This document shows, one piece after another, positions 1 through 7,725 of a DNA stretch of 11,205 nt. Positions within the stretch are counted from its first letter, which is position 1; every line of letters begins with the position of its first letter. A program made the translations under genes and the position numbers. The DNA is from Flavobacteriales bacterium UBA2619 (GTDB lineage: Bacteria > Bacteroidota > Bacteroidia > Flavobacteriales_D > Sanyastnellaceae). The stretch lies in assembly GCA_002339135.1 (NCBI GenBank), contig DDJR01000062.1:1-11205 (forward strand), read 5' to 3'. The notes under the pieces are model-generated. The model made no database searches. It was given only the letters and a program-made list of their open reading frames with translations, and was not told where the DNA came from.

Positions 1-501
1 TTCTGACAAATAACCATCAAACAGCTCTGTACTTTCACTTTTAAACTGAGGTCCAAGAAACAAATCAACAATCAAGCCATCGCCATACCATTGGTATCCC
101 AGGACAGCTGCTATTCCTTTGGAATTTTTAGTATACCAGTCCTCTCCTGAGACTTTCCATGTGTCTTTTCTAAAACGTGCAACAGCAGCTACATAGATAC
201 CTTCACAAGAGTTTCCGCCTGGATAGAATCTGATTTCTGGAATGAGAATTAGTCCTGACAGCTCTGATGTGAGTGTTTCCATTGAAATCGAATCGATAGA
301 AAACCCTGATCCAGCAATCATTCCTGCTGCCATTTGTACAGAAAACGTTTCTGTTAATGCGAGCTCAACACCAAGTTGGTATTGATCTTGAAAAAAACCG
401 AAAGGGTTTGTTTTGATCACTTTACTAGGCCCATCAGGCTGAGCGGACAAAGAAGTCGCGCATAAAAACAGTAAAATGAACAAGGGGGTTTTCAACATCA
501 T
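1..501 (-). CDS. DUF3575-like outer-membrane protein (partial, C-terminus off left edge)
   Basis: Reading from the ATG at 501 down to base 1 gives 167 codons with no stop, so the C-terminus lies outside the window. Residues 1-20 (MMLKTPLFILLFLCATSLSA) form a signal peptide, with likely cleavage before Q21. The mature part starts with a KTNPFGF segment, then a 'YQLGVELAL' strand and a Gly/Ala-rich strand, and later 'PEIRFYPGG' and 'GIYVAAVARF'. This pattern of alternating strands resembles DUF3575 outer-membrane beta-barrel proteins of Bacteroidota. The family assignment is by pattern recognition only. A second ATG directly follows at 498 and could also be the start. The gene begins 8 bases after the stop of the TonB-dependent receptor on the same strand, so the two are probably co-transcribed and may work together at the outer membrane. 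No substrate or function can be assigned. Confidence 0.75.
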   Translation of the reverse strand, partial: MMLKTPLFILLFLCATSLSAQPDGPSKVIKTNPFGFFQDQYQLGVELALTETFSVQMAAGMIAGSGFSIDSISMETLTSELSGLILIPEIRFYPGGNSCEGIYVAAVARFRKDTWKVSGEDWYTKNSKGIAAVLGYQWYGDGLIVDLFLGPQFKSESTELFDGYLSE

Positions 502-509
502 CAATGTAA

Positions 510-3335
510 TTAGAATCCTATTTTGACTGAGAAAGATACAGTGCGACCGTAAGACCAATACCCCACTAGTTTTCCGTTTTCAACAGTGCCCTGTTCCTTC
601 ACCCCTGTTTGAGCATTTGTGATCCAGGTTTCATTTGCCTCATTCATGTAGATCGTATTCATCGCATTTTGAATGTTCAAAGCCAAGCGAACGTCAAAGC
701 CACTTGCTCTGGTATTCCAACTCAGGTTAGCATCAAGGTATCCATAATCTTGCAATTGAACTGGCTGAACTCCAATTCTCTCCTCATCATCCCTGTCTTG
801 ATCAATCTCAAATTGCGCATATAAGTTCATGTTGTACACATAACTTGCTCCAAGACGAAAATTCTTAGGAAGGTCCATTCGAGCTTGAAGACCAAACTGT
901 GTTTGCGGAGCGTCGCTCACCTTTAACCCTGCTGAATAAATGTGAAGTGAGTCAATAACCTCGTTGGTATTCTCGTCTAAAATTTCAGCATCAACATCAT
1001 TGTCCCATCTCCAATCTCCAAGACTAACAAGACCTCCGATCTCGAGATTAGGAAGTGGTTTGGTGCGAAATTCAAGTTCAATTCCATCGTGGGTCTCAAT
1101 CAAGCCTCTGATGAAAGCTCTATACTCTGTTCCATCAGGCCTAAGTATGGGCCCGGACATGATCGACTTGTCTTTCCACTTCGTATGGTAAACATTTATA
1201 TCAAAAGATGCTCTTGGCAATCTAACGCGATATCCTATCTCAAGAGCTTCCACTTTTTCATTGACAAGGTTGTCATTTGAAAGCACATTTTGATAATTTG
1301 GAAAAACATTTTTAATAAAAGGTGCACGCGAGTAAACTCCAGCATTGACGTAAATGTGGTTCGTCTCTGTAATCGCGAAGGAACCCCCCGCTTTTGCATT
1401 GTATCCTGGAGCACTTGCCTTTTCGCTAAGTGCGCCATACACAAATTGCTCTGTGGTCTCATACTCTTCCGTATCCTGATTGTATTCCGTCACCTCCTGC
1501 ATTCCAGTTTCATCATAACGAAAGTAAGTATACGGATCATAGCGGCGGTATCCAGTGTAAGAACCTGTTGCAGCAAGGAATGCTGATATCTTATCTGAAT
1601 TGTATTCCAACTGAGTGAAGAACCCTGCGTATTTCACGTACCCAGTGTCATCATAATCCACCTTGTCCCCCTCGGTTGCCATCAGTTGATAGTCAGGGTT
1701 GATGCCATATCCCGTTGCGTTTGAGAATGACTGCATGTAAAAGTCTCCACCCAGTAAATTTGAAGTGCGTGTGAAGTGCTTTCCTTCATAATAACGCATA
1801 TCCACTCCAGCAATCAAATGGAGGTTAGGAGTGATTTCAGATTTAAAGGTGCTTAGTATTCCAGTCCAAAAATGCTCATTGTGTGCATTCTCTATGACAC
1901 TTCTCGATCTTCCGCCTGTTAAAGTATCTCCATTGAAAATCACCGGACTTCCTTTGTATTGAAGAGTGTCTACCCACGCTCCGGTTGATTCGTTAAAAGC
2001 GATTTCGAAAGCAGGATACGTGACCGGAAGAGTGCTATTCACATTTGTATCATAGAGATAGTCCCAGTTTCTTGTGGTTTTTACGGTTGATCCGTCTGCA
2101 AGGGTTTCATAAAGTCGAGGGTTACTCGTTCCGTCATATCTAGATCCATAGCCTCTTCCGAAACTCACATAAGCAGAAGTAGAAATGTGCGAGCGCTCAC
2201 TAAGCTGGAAGTAGTGATTGAGTGCGATTTGTGGTTTGTGATATCCATTCACCCTCGAGCTAAGTACTTCTCCGTCCAGGTAACCCCAGTCGTCATTCCA
2301 TCTGTGACCTTCGTAACCCAAGCTGTCTGGGAGGTTGTTGATGTCATTAAAGCGGTCCACCGAGAGTTGACCTCTGCGTTGACCATGTGTTTGTGGAGCT
2401 CCTATGGCTGTAAATACCAGTCGGTGACCTCCGAAATCTTTTGCTGCAGTCAAGAAATAGCTCCAAGCATCTACAAATGTCGCGTCGACGTAACCCTCTC
2501 CATAGGTTCGTGAACCTATCGCACTAACTGCCCAACCATTGGGAAGCAATCCTGAACTCAGAGAGAGCATATGCTTCGTACGTCCATAGTCAGTAATCGA
2601 TGTTTTAAAACTTCCCCCTTTTTCTATATCAGTGGCTTTTGTGACAATGTTAATGGTTCCCCCGACGGAATTGATTGCGAGTTTAGAGGCCCCCAAGCCG
2701 CGTTGAACTTGCATGGTTCTGACAGCATCGCCAAGACCTGCCCAGTTTGACCAATACACCCAACCATTCTCCATATCGTTCACCGGAATGCCATTGACAA
2801 GAACTGCCACATTGCTTTGATCAAATCCACGAATGTTAATCCTGCTATCTCCAAATCCACCTCCACCTTTGGTTGCGTAAACCCCTGGAGTGAAATTTAA
2901 GATCTCTACGAGTTCTCGGTCGCCTAATTTTTCTTCTATTTCTCGTGCGTCAATCGTTGAAACTGCAACTGGTGTTGCACGATCAACGGATACTGAAGCA
3001 ATGACATCTGCCTCTTGCAAGCCAATTGCGCTCGGCTCAAGAACAAGATCTCCCATGTTCATGAGCCCCGTTCCAGACAGGGAGATGTACTTCTTCACTG
3101 TGGTGTAGCCCATCGTTGTTGCAACCACGTTTGTTTGGCCATAAACTCGTGTTTTAAATTGAAAAAATCCATCGAAATCGGTGAATGCACCCGCATTAAA
3201 ATCCTCTAAATACACCGATGCCCCAATTAAGCCATTGCCTGATGTAGCGTCGATTACTCTGCCACGAATTGTGGTTTGAGCAAAAGAAGTTGTCACAAAT
3301 AGAATTGCGACACAAGTTAAAATTGATGTTTTCAT
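510..3335 (-). CDS. TonB-dependent outer-membrane receptor with N-terminal carboxypeptidase-D-like domain
   Basis: This 941-residue protein is an energy-dependent outer-membrane transporter driven by TonB-ExbBD. I place the start at the ATG at 3335, not at the in-frame ATG at 3383, because residues 1-19 then form a normal signal peptide (MKTSILTCVAILFVTTSFA, cleaved before Q20); the longer form puts 16 extra residues in front of it. In order follow a carboxypeptidase-D regulatory-like domain (about 21-103, 'TIRGRVIDATSGNGLIGASV'), a linker, which is where a TonB box would lie (about 105-118), a plug domain (about 118-236, with 'INIRGFD', 'VLVNGIPV' and 'VGGTINIVTK'), and a 22-strand-type barrel to the C-terminus, which ends in Phe as outer-membrane proteins usually do. 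No SusD-like partner is seen, which argues against a SusC-type glycan system. The ligand is unknown; iron chelates or cobalamin would be typical guesses. The gene lies 64 bases after asd and 8 bases before a DUF3575-like gene. Confidence 0.93.
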   Translation of the reverse strand: MKTSILTCVAILFVTTSFAQTTIRGRVIDATSGNGLIGASVYLEDFNAGAFTDFDGFFQFKTRVYGQTNVVATTMGYTTVKKYISLSGTGLMNMGDLVLEPSAIGLQEADVIASVSVDRATPVAVSTIDAREIEEKLGDRELVEILNFTPGVYATKGGGGFGDSRINIRGFDQSNVAVLVNGIPVNDMENGWVYWSNWAGLGDAVRTMQVQRGLGASKLAINSVGGTINIVTKATDIEKGGSFKTSITDYGRTKHMLSLSSGLLPNGWAVSAIGSRTYGEGYVDATFVDAWSYFLTAAKDFGGHRLVFTAIGAPQTHGQRRGQLSVDRFNDINNLPDSLGYEGHRWNDDWGYLDGEVLSSRVNGYHKPQIALNHYFQLSERSHISTSAYVSFGRGYGSRYDGTSNPRLYETLADGSTVKTTRNWDYLYDTNVNSTLPVTYPAFEIAFNESTGAWVDTLQYKGSPVIFNGDTLTGGRSRSVIENAHNEHFWTGILSTFKSEITPNLHLIAGVDMRYYEGKHFTRTSNLLGGDFYMQSFSNATGYGINPDYQLMATEGDKVDYDDTGYVKYAGFFTQLEYNSDKISAFLAATGSYTGYRRYDPYTYFRYDETGMQEVTEYNQDTEEYETTEQFVYGALSEKASAPGYNAKAGGSFAITETNHIYVNAGVYSRAPFIKNVFPNYQNVLSNDNLVNEKVEALEIGYRVRLPRASFDINVYHTKWKDKSIMSGPILRPDGTEYRAFIRGLIETHDGIELEFRTKPLPNLEIGGLVSLGDWRWDNDVDAEILDENTNEVIDSLHIYSAGLKVSDAPQTQFGLQARMDLPKNFRLGASYVYNMNLYAQFEIDQDRDDEERIGVQPVQLQDYGYLDANLSWNTRASGFDVRLALNIQNAMNTIYMNEANETWITNAQTGVKEQGTVENGKLVGYWSYGRTVSFSVKIGF

Positions 3336-3399
3336 TGGTTTTACTATAATCTGCAAAATACCCACACAGCTGCGATAAGTCATCGTAGTCTATGGAAAA

Positions 3400-4404
3400 T
3401 TATCCCCAACGACCTGCAGAGTTTAACATTTCTACAATTTGGACTGTATTTGTTGCGGCGCCTTTGCGAAGGTTGTCGCTTACAATCCAAAGGTGTAGGC
3501 CACGTGGGTTAGATAAATCGCGACGTAAGCGTCCTACAAAAACCTCATCTTTCCCCTGAGAATTGATCGGCATCGGATACTCGTTTTGGTCAGGATTGTC
3601 TAGCACGGTCACGCCCGAGAAATTGGAAAGCAAGGATTTCACGTCCTCCATTTCATAATCACATTTGAACTCCAAAAAAACAGACTCACCATGTCCCCCC
3701 ATCACAGGAATTCGGACAGCTGTACAGCTCAGTGAAATTGAGTCATCCCCCATGATTTTTTTTGTTTCGTTGTGGACTTTCATTTCCTCTTTTGTATAGC
3801 CATTATCCTGAAAGACATCGCAATGTGGAATGCAGTTGTTGTCAATTGGATGTGGGTAGGCCATTTTAGATGGCGTGAGGCCTGCGCGCTCTTCAGCCAT
3901 TTGGGAAACTGCAATTTGACCCGTGCCGGTCACACTTTGGTATGTGCTTACAACTCCTCTTTCAATCTGGAATTGATCGTGAAGAGGCTTTAGAACCATC
4001 ACCAATTGCATTGTAGTGCAGTTGGGATTGGCAAAAATCATGTCACGTGACGTCATGCAGACCCCGTTCACCTCAGGTACAATTAATTTGATGTTTTCAT
4101 TCATACGCCAGGCAGAACTGTTGTCTATTACAGTCACGCCTGCATCAGAGAATTGAGGTGCCCATTGACGACTCACCTCACCTCCTGCTGAAAAAATTGC
4201 CACATCTAAGTTTTTACTCAGCGCAGTCTGCAAGCTTACAATCGAAATATTCTCTCCTTGAAATTCGATGACTTTTCCAATTGATTGTTCAGACGCTACA
4301 AGGATCAATTGCGAAATTGAGACGTTTCTTTCTTCCAGAACATTCAGCATGGTTTTCCCAACCAAACCTGTCGCGCCCACAATGGCAATGCGTAGTGATT
4401 TCAT
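3400..4404 (-). CDS. asd: Aspartate-semialdehyde dehydrogenase
   Basis: This cytoplasmic enzyme (334 residues, normal for the family) reduces L-aspartyl-4-phosphate with NADPH to aspartate semialdehyde, the branch point to lysine/diaminopimelate, threonine and methionine. Visible motifs are the N-terminal nucleotide-binding loop GATGLVG (10-16), 'SSAWRM' (96-101), 'NPNCTT' with catalytic Cys129, 'YQSVTGTGQ' (155-163), the substrate-binding Arg231 in 'AVRIPV', the catalytic base His238 in 'GGHGES', and the C-terminal 'DNLRKGAATNTVQI' helix (310-323). All key residues are present, so the enzyme should be active. The ATG at 4404 places the Rossmann loop at the usual distance from the N-terminus. 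The promoter directly upstream suggests a leaderless transcript. There is no room for a lysine riboswitch. A run of eight A (coding strand, 3756-3763) lies inside the gene in the 'TKKIM' codons, with the frame intact. The TonB receptor gene follows 64 bases downstream on the same strand. Confidence 0.97.
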   Translation of the reverse strand: MKSLRIAIVGATGLVGKTMLNVLEERNVSISQLILVASEQSIGKVIEFQGENISIVSLQTALSKNLDVAIFSAGGEVSRQWAPQFSDAGVTVIDNSSAWRMNENIKLIVPEVNGVCMTSRDMIFANPNCTTMQLVMVLKPLHDQFQIERGVVSTYQSVTGTGQIAVSQMAEERAGLTPSKMAYPHPIDNNCIPHCDVFQDNGYTKEEMKVHNETKKIMGDDSISLSCTAVRIPVMGGHGESVFLEFKCDYEMEDVKSLLSNFSGVTVLDNPDQNEYPMPINSQGKDEVFVGRLRRDLSNPRGLHLWIVSDNLRKGAATNTVQIVEMLNSAGRWG

Positions 4405-4440
4405 AAAACAAAGCTAAAAACTTTGTGAGAGTATACAACT
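4405..4440 (-). promoter_or_regulatory. Bacteroidota-type promoter of asd, probably leaderless
   Basis: Reading the minus strand, TTG (4438-4436) is followed after exactly 19 bases by TAGCTTTG (4416-4409), a full match to the Bacteroidota -7 consensus TAnnTTTG. Only four T separate the -7 box from the asd ATG at 4404. Transcription normally starts a few bases after the -7 box, so the first nucleotide of the mRNA would be at or next to the A of the start codon. The match is seen directly; the start point is inferred. Confidence 0.65.
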
Positions 4441-4453
4441 GTTTTGTAGGTGG

Positions 4454-4485
4454 TTTTGTAAATCTTATGAACCGACAGAACTTTG
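4454..4485 (+). promoter_or_regulatory. Candidate Bacteroidota-type promoter of the lamin-tail protein gene
   Basis: TTTTG at 4454-4458 and GAACTTTG at 4478-4485 are separated by 19 bases, the same spacing as in the asd promoter on the other strand. The -7 box differs from TAnnTTTG only at its first fixed base. Transcription would start near 4491, leaving a leader of roughly 13 bases before the ATG at 4504 and no Shine-Dalgarno sequence. Confidence 0.5.
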
Positions 4486-4503
4486 CTTAAATAGCCGATA
4501 TAC

Positions 4504-7500
4504 ATGTATTTACTCTCTGTCATTTCTTTTTTATCCGCCCCTGTAAGTTCAGATTCTGTGACTTGGCAAATCTCTTCAGGTTGGGAGCAAGAAGGTCTTG
4601 AATCTTGGACACTCGATGCGCCCTCAGCGGGAATGTATCGGATATGTGGGTGTGCTGAAGAAGCCTTTGAAGAATTCCGATTTGACATGAGATGGAGGCA
4701 AGATTTGATGGGATCAAACAACAACAATTCTCGGTTTTTTCTCAGTGAGAATGGTCTATCTGATTCCACAGGAGGAGTTCCTAGCGATGCTCTTGTTTTT
4801 GCGGTCGGAGAAAATGGCAGCAATGATCCTTTAGCTATTTCGAACACCTTTTCAAATGGGTACACAGAAATAACGTCCCCTTTTTTCGATTTTTCTCAGC
4901 CCTTTGATTTGGATTTATCGATTAAGATGTCGACTCAGGACTATCGCGTTTCACTTGATGCTGGTGCACACAATGAGGGTTGGGAAATCCCTATAATTTC
5001 ACAATTTAACATCAACTCTGACAGCTCAGAAACAAATTGGCATCCCCGATGTTTTGGATTTGAGGTTCAATGTACATCCTCGAATACCAATGCATTTTCT
5101 TGGGGGTTACATAGTTTCTTCACAACAGAGGGTGCTGTTGAAAAGCCAAAACTGTTGTCACATCGAGCCATTGACAGCACTGTTGTGCAGCTTGTATGGT
5201 CACGGCCAGTGTCATCAAATGCAGCTATGACTACATCTAACACATCACCTCACATCAGTTTTCTTACGCTGCCAACCTCCCTCTCAGACGAAGTTTACAA
5301 AGCCCTTAAAATAAAAACATTTGAGATTGACACTGTGATACAGGTCGTCTACACACCGCTCAATTCAGCCCAATTTCGAGACCTTGTTATAACTGAGTTG
5401 TTCATTGATGCTACACCGTCTATAGGTTTTCCAGAAGTAGAGTGGATCGAGATTTTAAATCGTTCTGACAAATATGTGGACATTGGCACATGGAGTGTCA
5501 TCGCAAATAGCACTTCTTCTTTAACAGAACACATTAACATGATTCCACGCAATGGATGGGATGGAGTTTTAGCTCCAAAAGAACGATTCTTAATATCTAC
5601 ACTTCAGTTTGATTCTTGTGAGTTCGCCCCGTCTCCGAAATTACAAGCGGAGCTTCCTGGCGTCACAAGTCTTAATGACAATGGAATGAGCCTCACGCTC
5701 CTTCGTTATGATGGCACATTGATTGATCAAATTATCTACGACAGAACATGGTGGCAACCCTATTCAATACCCGCCAGGTCCACAAGTAAAATTTATACCG
5801 GGGGATGCGGACTGGCTTCAAACTGGTCTCCTTCTTCTAATATTTTCGCTGCAAATCCTTGGTTTTCTGGAGAAGTTGAAACCTCTGAAGCCAGCCTGAT
5901 ATTTCATGATTTTCATGTCAAAGCTCATCTTCTAAGCGAACATGTTTTGGAGTTTTCATTTTCCCAAGATATCGATCCACTTTGTGACATCGTCGCAACG
6001 ATGAATGATGTCAGCACGAATTTGCTTTGGGAAAACTCCTCATGGACTGCCAACCTCTCCTCACCTTTAACTCTAAATGAATCGATCGACATCACATTTG
6101 ATGGCGTGCGGCCATGCTCCGGCGACTCATCTTTTTCATGCACGCTTTTTGACTGGACGCCTGTAGCACCACCTCAGTGGGGAGATTTGAAGATTACAGG
6201 TTTTCTTACGAACCCCGATGCCAATTCTGGGACAGATGAATGGGTTAAAATCTCAAACACCTGTGAACACTCAATCGATTTGCATAACCTTGAGATCAAT
6301 TCTCAGGCCATTACTGACGCCCCCATTTTAACACCTCACCAATCCTTGAAAATCAATTCCTCAAACACTAATGAATGGGTCGCCTTGGCTGAGAAAAGTG
6401 GTACAATAGAAATTAGACTTGGCGATTTGATTTTAGATCTTGTGGAATACAGTTGGTGTTGGCATGTCGACAAAGAAAAAGCAGAAGGAGGTTATGCCCT
6501 TAAAAGGATTAGCAATGATGAAGCTTCCAACAATGGCAAAAATTGGACGACCAATCTGATCGAGGAAACTTTCACCGAAGAAGTAGACCCCATCTTTGAA
6601 AACACAATCCTCTTTGGTTTGCTAGATGGAAGACTTGCTTGGCACAGCCCTTATGCCATGGACTCAACAACACTTCTCAGTGATAACTGGTCACCTGCAA
6701 TTGATTGGGCGTTTTATGGTTCTGGCCAAAACCATGCAACAGCTAGCAGTCCGCTCCTCTCCCATGAAGATTCCTCGTCTGTTCTGCTTCAATGTCATGC
6801 TTGGAAGAGGGCTGAAAGAAGTGCAATAATCGAAAATAAATTTTGGGTTGTGCCCTTGCATTACAGCTCCGAAAGTCAGGTTTATTTAAATGAACTTTTA
6901 TCAAATCCCAAAGTAAAAGGTGGAGAGTTTATTGAGGTCGCGATGAAAAGTGTTCTTGGTTCTGAGAATCCCGACTCAGCTCGAGCTTCCACATATAATT
7001 GTGTCATCACTACGACTGACGGTGCCACTCCAAATGATTTCAGAAGATTGTCGGAAATACATTGGATGTTTCCTGAATCTGGGATACTCGCTTTTTCTGA
7101 ATGCCCATCATGGGTCATCAATCGCAAATCTGAATCCGTCATTCTAGAGCTTCCGATTCCTTCATTGCAGAACGGAAGGGAGCTTGTGATTGCAAAATTT
7201 GAGGACACAATTGTAGAATTCGATCGAGTCACAATAAAAGAACTGTCACAAGACATCTCTCAAGAGAGGGTCGAAGAGTCGAGTGAAACTTGGATCCGCG
7301 CTCCGAGTTCACACGGAGGAAGTTCACCTGGTTTTAAAAATTTCGCGACACAATTGAATGATGAAAATGTCAATATTCATCTGGGAGAACTTGATGTTTT
7401 TCCGAAAACAATTAACCTCAATCCGTACTCAGACGAAAATGGAGTTCAAATTTCATACGAGCTAACAGACAACACTTTGAATACTGATTTTGTTGCCTGC

Positions 7501-7704
7501 CTGTCTATTTATAACTTTAACGGAGAAGAGATTGTAAAGCTTTCTGAGTCAGAAACAGTTCAAAAACGAGGCACATGGGGGTGGGAAGGTTATTGTGAAA
7601 ACGGGCTTCCTGTTTCGCCTGGCACATATATCGTTGTGATGCAAATAGAACACCTCTCAAAAAAGTTCATGAATCGCAGTTTAATTCAAGTCGGATATTA
7701 CTGA
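4504..7704 (+). CDS. Large secreted protein with three lamin-tail-like domains and an FlgD-like C-terminus
   Basis: This 1066-residue protein is not one I can name, but its architecture is readable. Residues 1-16 are a short hydrophobic signal peptide that unusually lacks a basic residue; an in-frame stop at 4492-4494 rules out a longer start. Residues about 20-210 look like a beta-rich, possibly lectin-like domain. Three segments then show the lamin-tail (LTD) opening pattern of a hydrophobic strand with 'E/G', an acidic 'E(W/F)(I/V)' and often Asn: 'VITELFID...EWIEILN' (295-319), 'ITGFLTNP...EWVKISN' (564-585) and 'LNELLSNP...EFIEV' (795-812). The C-terminus (about 960-1066) carries 'GTWGWEGYCENGLPVSPGTY' (1023-1042), resembling the FlgD Ig-like fold that ends many Bacteroidota surface proteins; no classic type IX secretion sorting tail is clear. 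About 16 Cys are spread along it, suggesting disulfides outside the cytoplasm. DUF4271 follows 21 bases downstream. A structural cell-surface role is inferred. Confidence 0.85.
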   Translation: MYLLSVISFLSAPVSSDSVTWQISSGWEQEGLESWTLDAPSAGMYRICGCAEEAFEEFRFDMRWRQDLMGSNNNNSRFFLSENGLSDSTGGVPSDALVFAVGENGSNDPLAISNTFSNGYTEITSPFFDFSQPFDLDLSIKMSTQDYRVSLDAGAHNEGWEIPIISQFNINSDSSETNWHPRCFGFEVQCTSSNTNAFSWGLHSFFTTEGAVEKPKLLSHRAIDSTVVQLVWSRPVSSNAAMTTSNTSPHISFLTLPTSLSDEVYKALKIKTFEIDTVIQVVYTPLNSAQFRDLVITELFIDATPSIGFPEVEWIEILNRSDKYVDIGTWSVIANSTSSLTEHINMIPRNGWDGVLAPKERFLISTLQFDSCEFAPSPKLQAELPGVTSLNDNGMSLTLLRYDGTLIDQIIYDRTWWQPYSIPARSTSKIYTGGCGLASNWSPSSNIFAANPWFSGEVETSEASLIFHDFHVKAHLLSEHVLEFSFSQDIDPLCDIVATMNDVSTNLLWENSSWTANLSSPLTLNESIDITFDGVRPCSGDSSFSCTLFDWTPVAPPQWGDLKITGFLTNPDANSGTDEWVKISNTCEHSIDLHNLEINSQAITDAPILTPHQSLKINSSNTNEWVALAEKSGTIEIRLGDLILDLVEYSWCWHVDKEKAEGGYALKRISNDEASNNGKNWTTNLIEETFTEEVDPIFENTILFGLLDGRLAWHSPYAMDSTTLLSDNWSPAIDWAFYGSGQNHATASSPLLSHEDSSSVLLQCHAWKRAERSAIIENKFWVVPLHYSSESQVYLNELLSNPKVKGGEFIEVAMKSVLGSENPDSARASTYNCVITTTDGATPNDFRRLSEIHWMFPESGILAFSECPSWVINRKSESVILELPIPSLQNGRELVIAKFEDTIVEFDRVTIKELSQDISQERVEESSETWIRAPSSHGGSSPGFKNFATQLNDENVNIHLGELDVFPKTINLNPYSDENGVQISYELTDNTLNTDFVACLSIYNFNGEEIVKLSESETVQKRGTWGWEGYCENGLPVSPGTYIVVMQIEHLSKKFMNRSLIQVGYY

Positions 7705-7720
7705 AATTGGCTGAAATTGC
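7701..7720 (+). repeat. Two tandem copies of a 10-base unit at a stop/start junction
   Basis: CTGAAATTGG is followed directly by CTGAAATTGC, a perfect 9-base match at 10-base spacing. The first copy contains the TGA stop of the lamin-tail protein (7702-7704); the second contains a TTG (7717-7719) in frame with the DUF4271 gene. It looks like a small slippage duplication; a regulatory role is not supported. Confidence 0.6.
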
Positions 7721-7725
7721 GGCCT

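Noticed and set aside
3336..3383. Upstream ATG at 3383 giving a receptor 16 residues longer
   Set aside because: The extra residues precede a standard signal peptide beginning at the ATG at 3335, so the longer form is unlikely.
3336..3399. Possible promoter boxes (TATTTTG, TAATTTTC) and a weak hairpin around 3372-3386 between asd and the receptor gene
   Set aside because: Neither box pairs with a TTG at the right spacing, and the hairpin has a stem of only four bases and no T-run, so neither a promoter nor a terminator can be claimed.
3756..3763. Run of eight A (coding strand) in asd as a phase-variation or frameshift site
   Set aside because: The frame continues correctly through AAA AAA ATC with conserved residues on both sides, and switching off this biosynthetic enzyme would make little sense.
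4405..4503. Lysine riboswitch or other leader control ahead of asd
   Set aside because: The likely transcript start is at or beside the ATG, and the whole gap is 99 bases, too short for a lysine riboswitch.
4401..4865. 154-codon open frame on the minus strand across the divergent promoter region
   Set aside because: It lies opposite the start of the lamin-tail gene and across the asd promoter, its product resembles nothing I recognise, and the frames on the opposite strand are well supported.
6882..7256. 124-codon open frame on the minus strand inside the lamin-tail gene
   Set aside because: It is antisense to a continuous domain-bearing frame and shows no motif or start signal.
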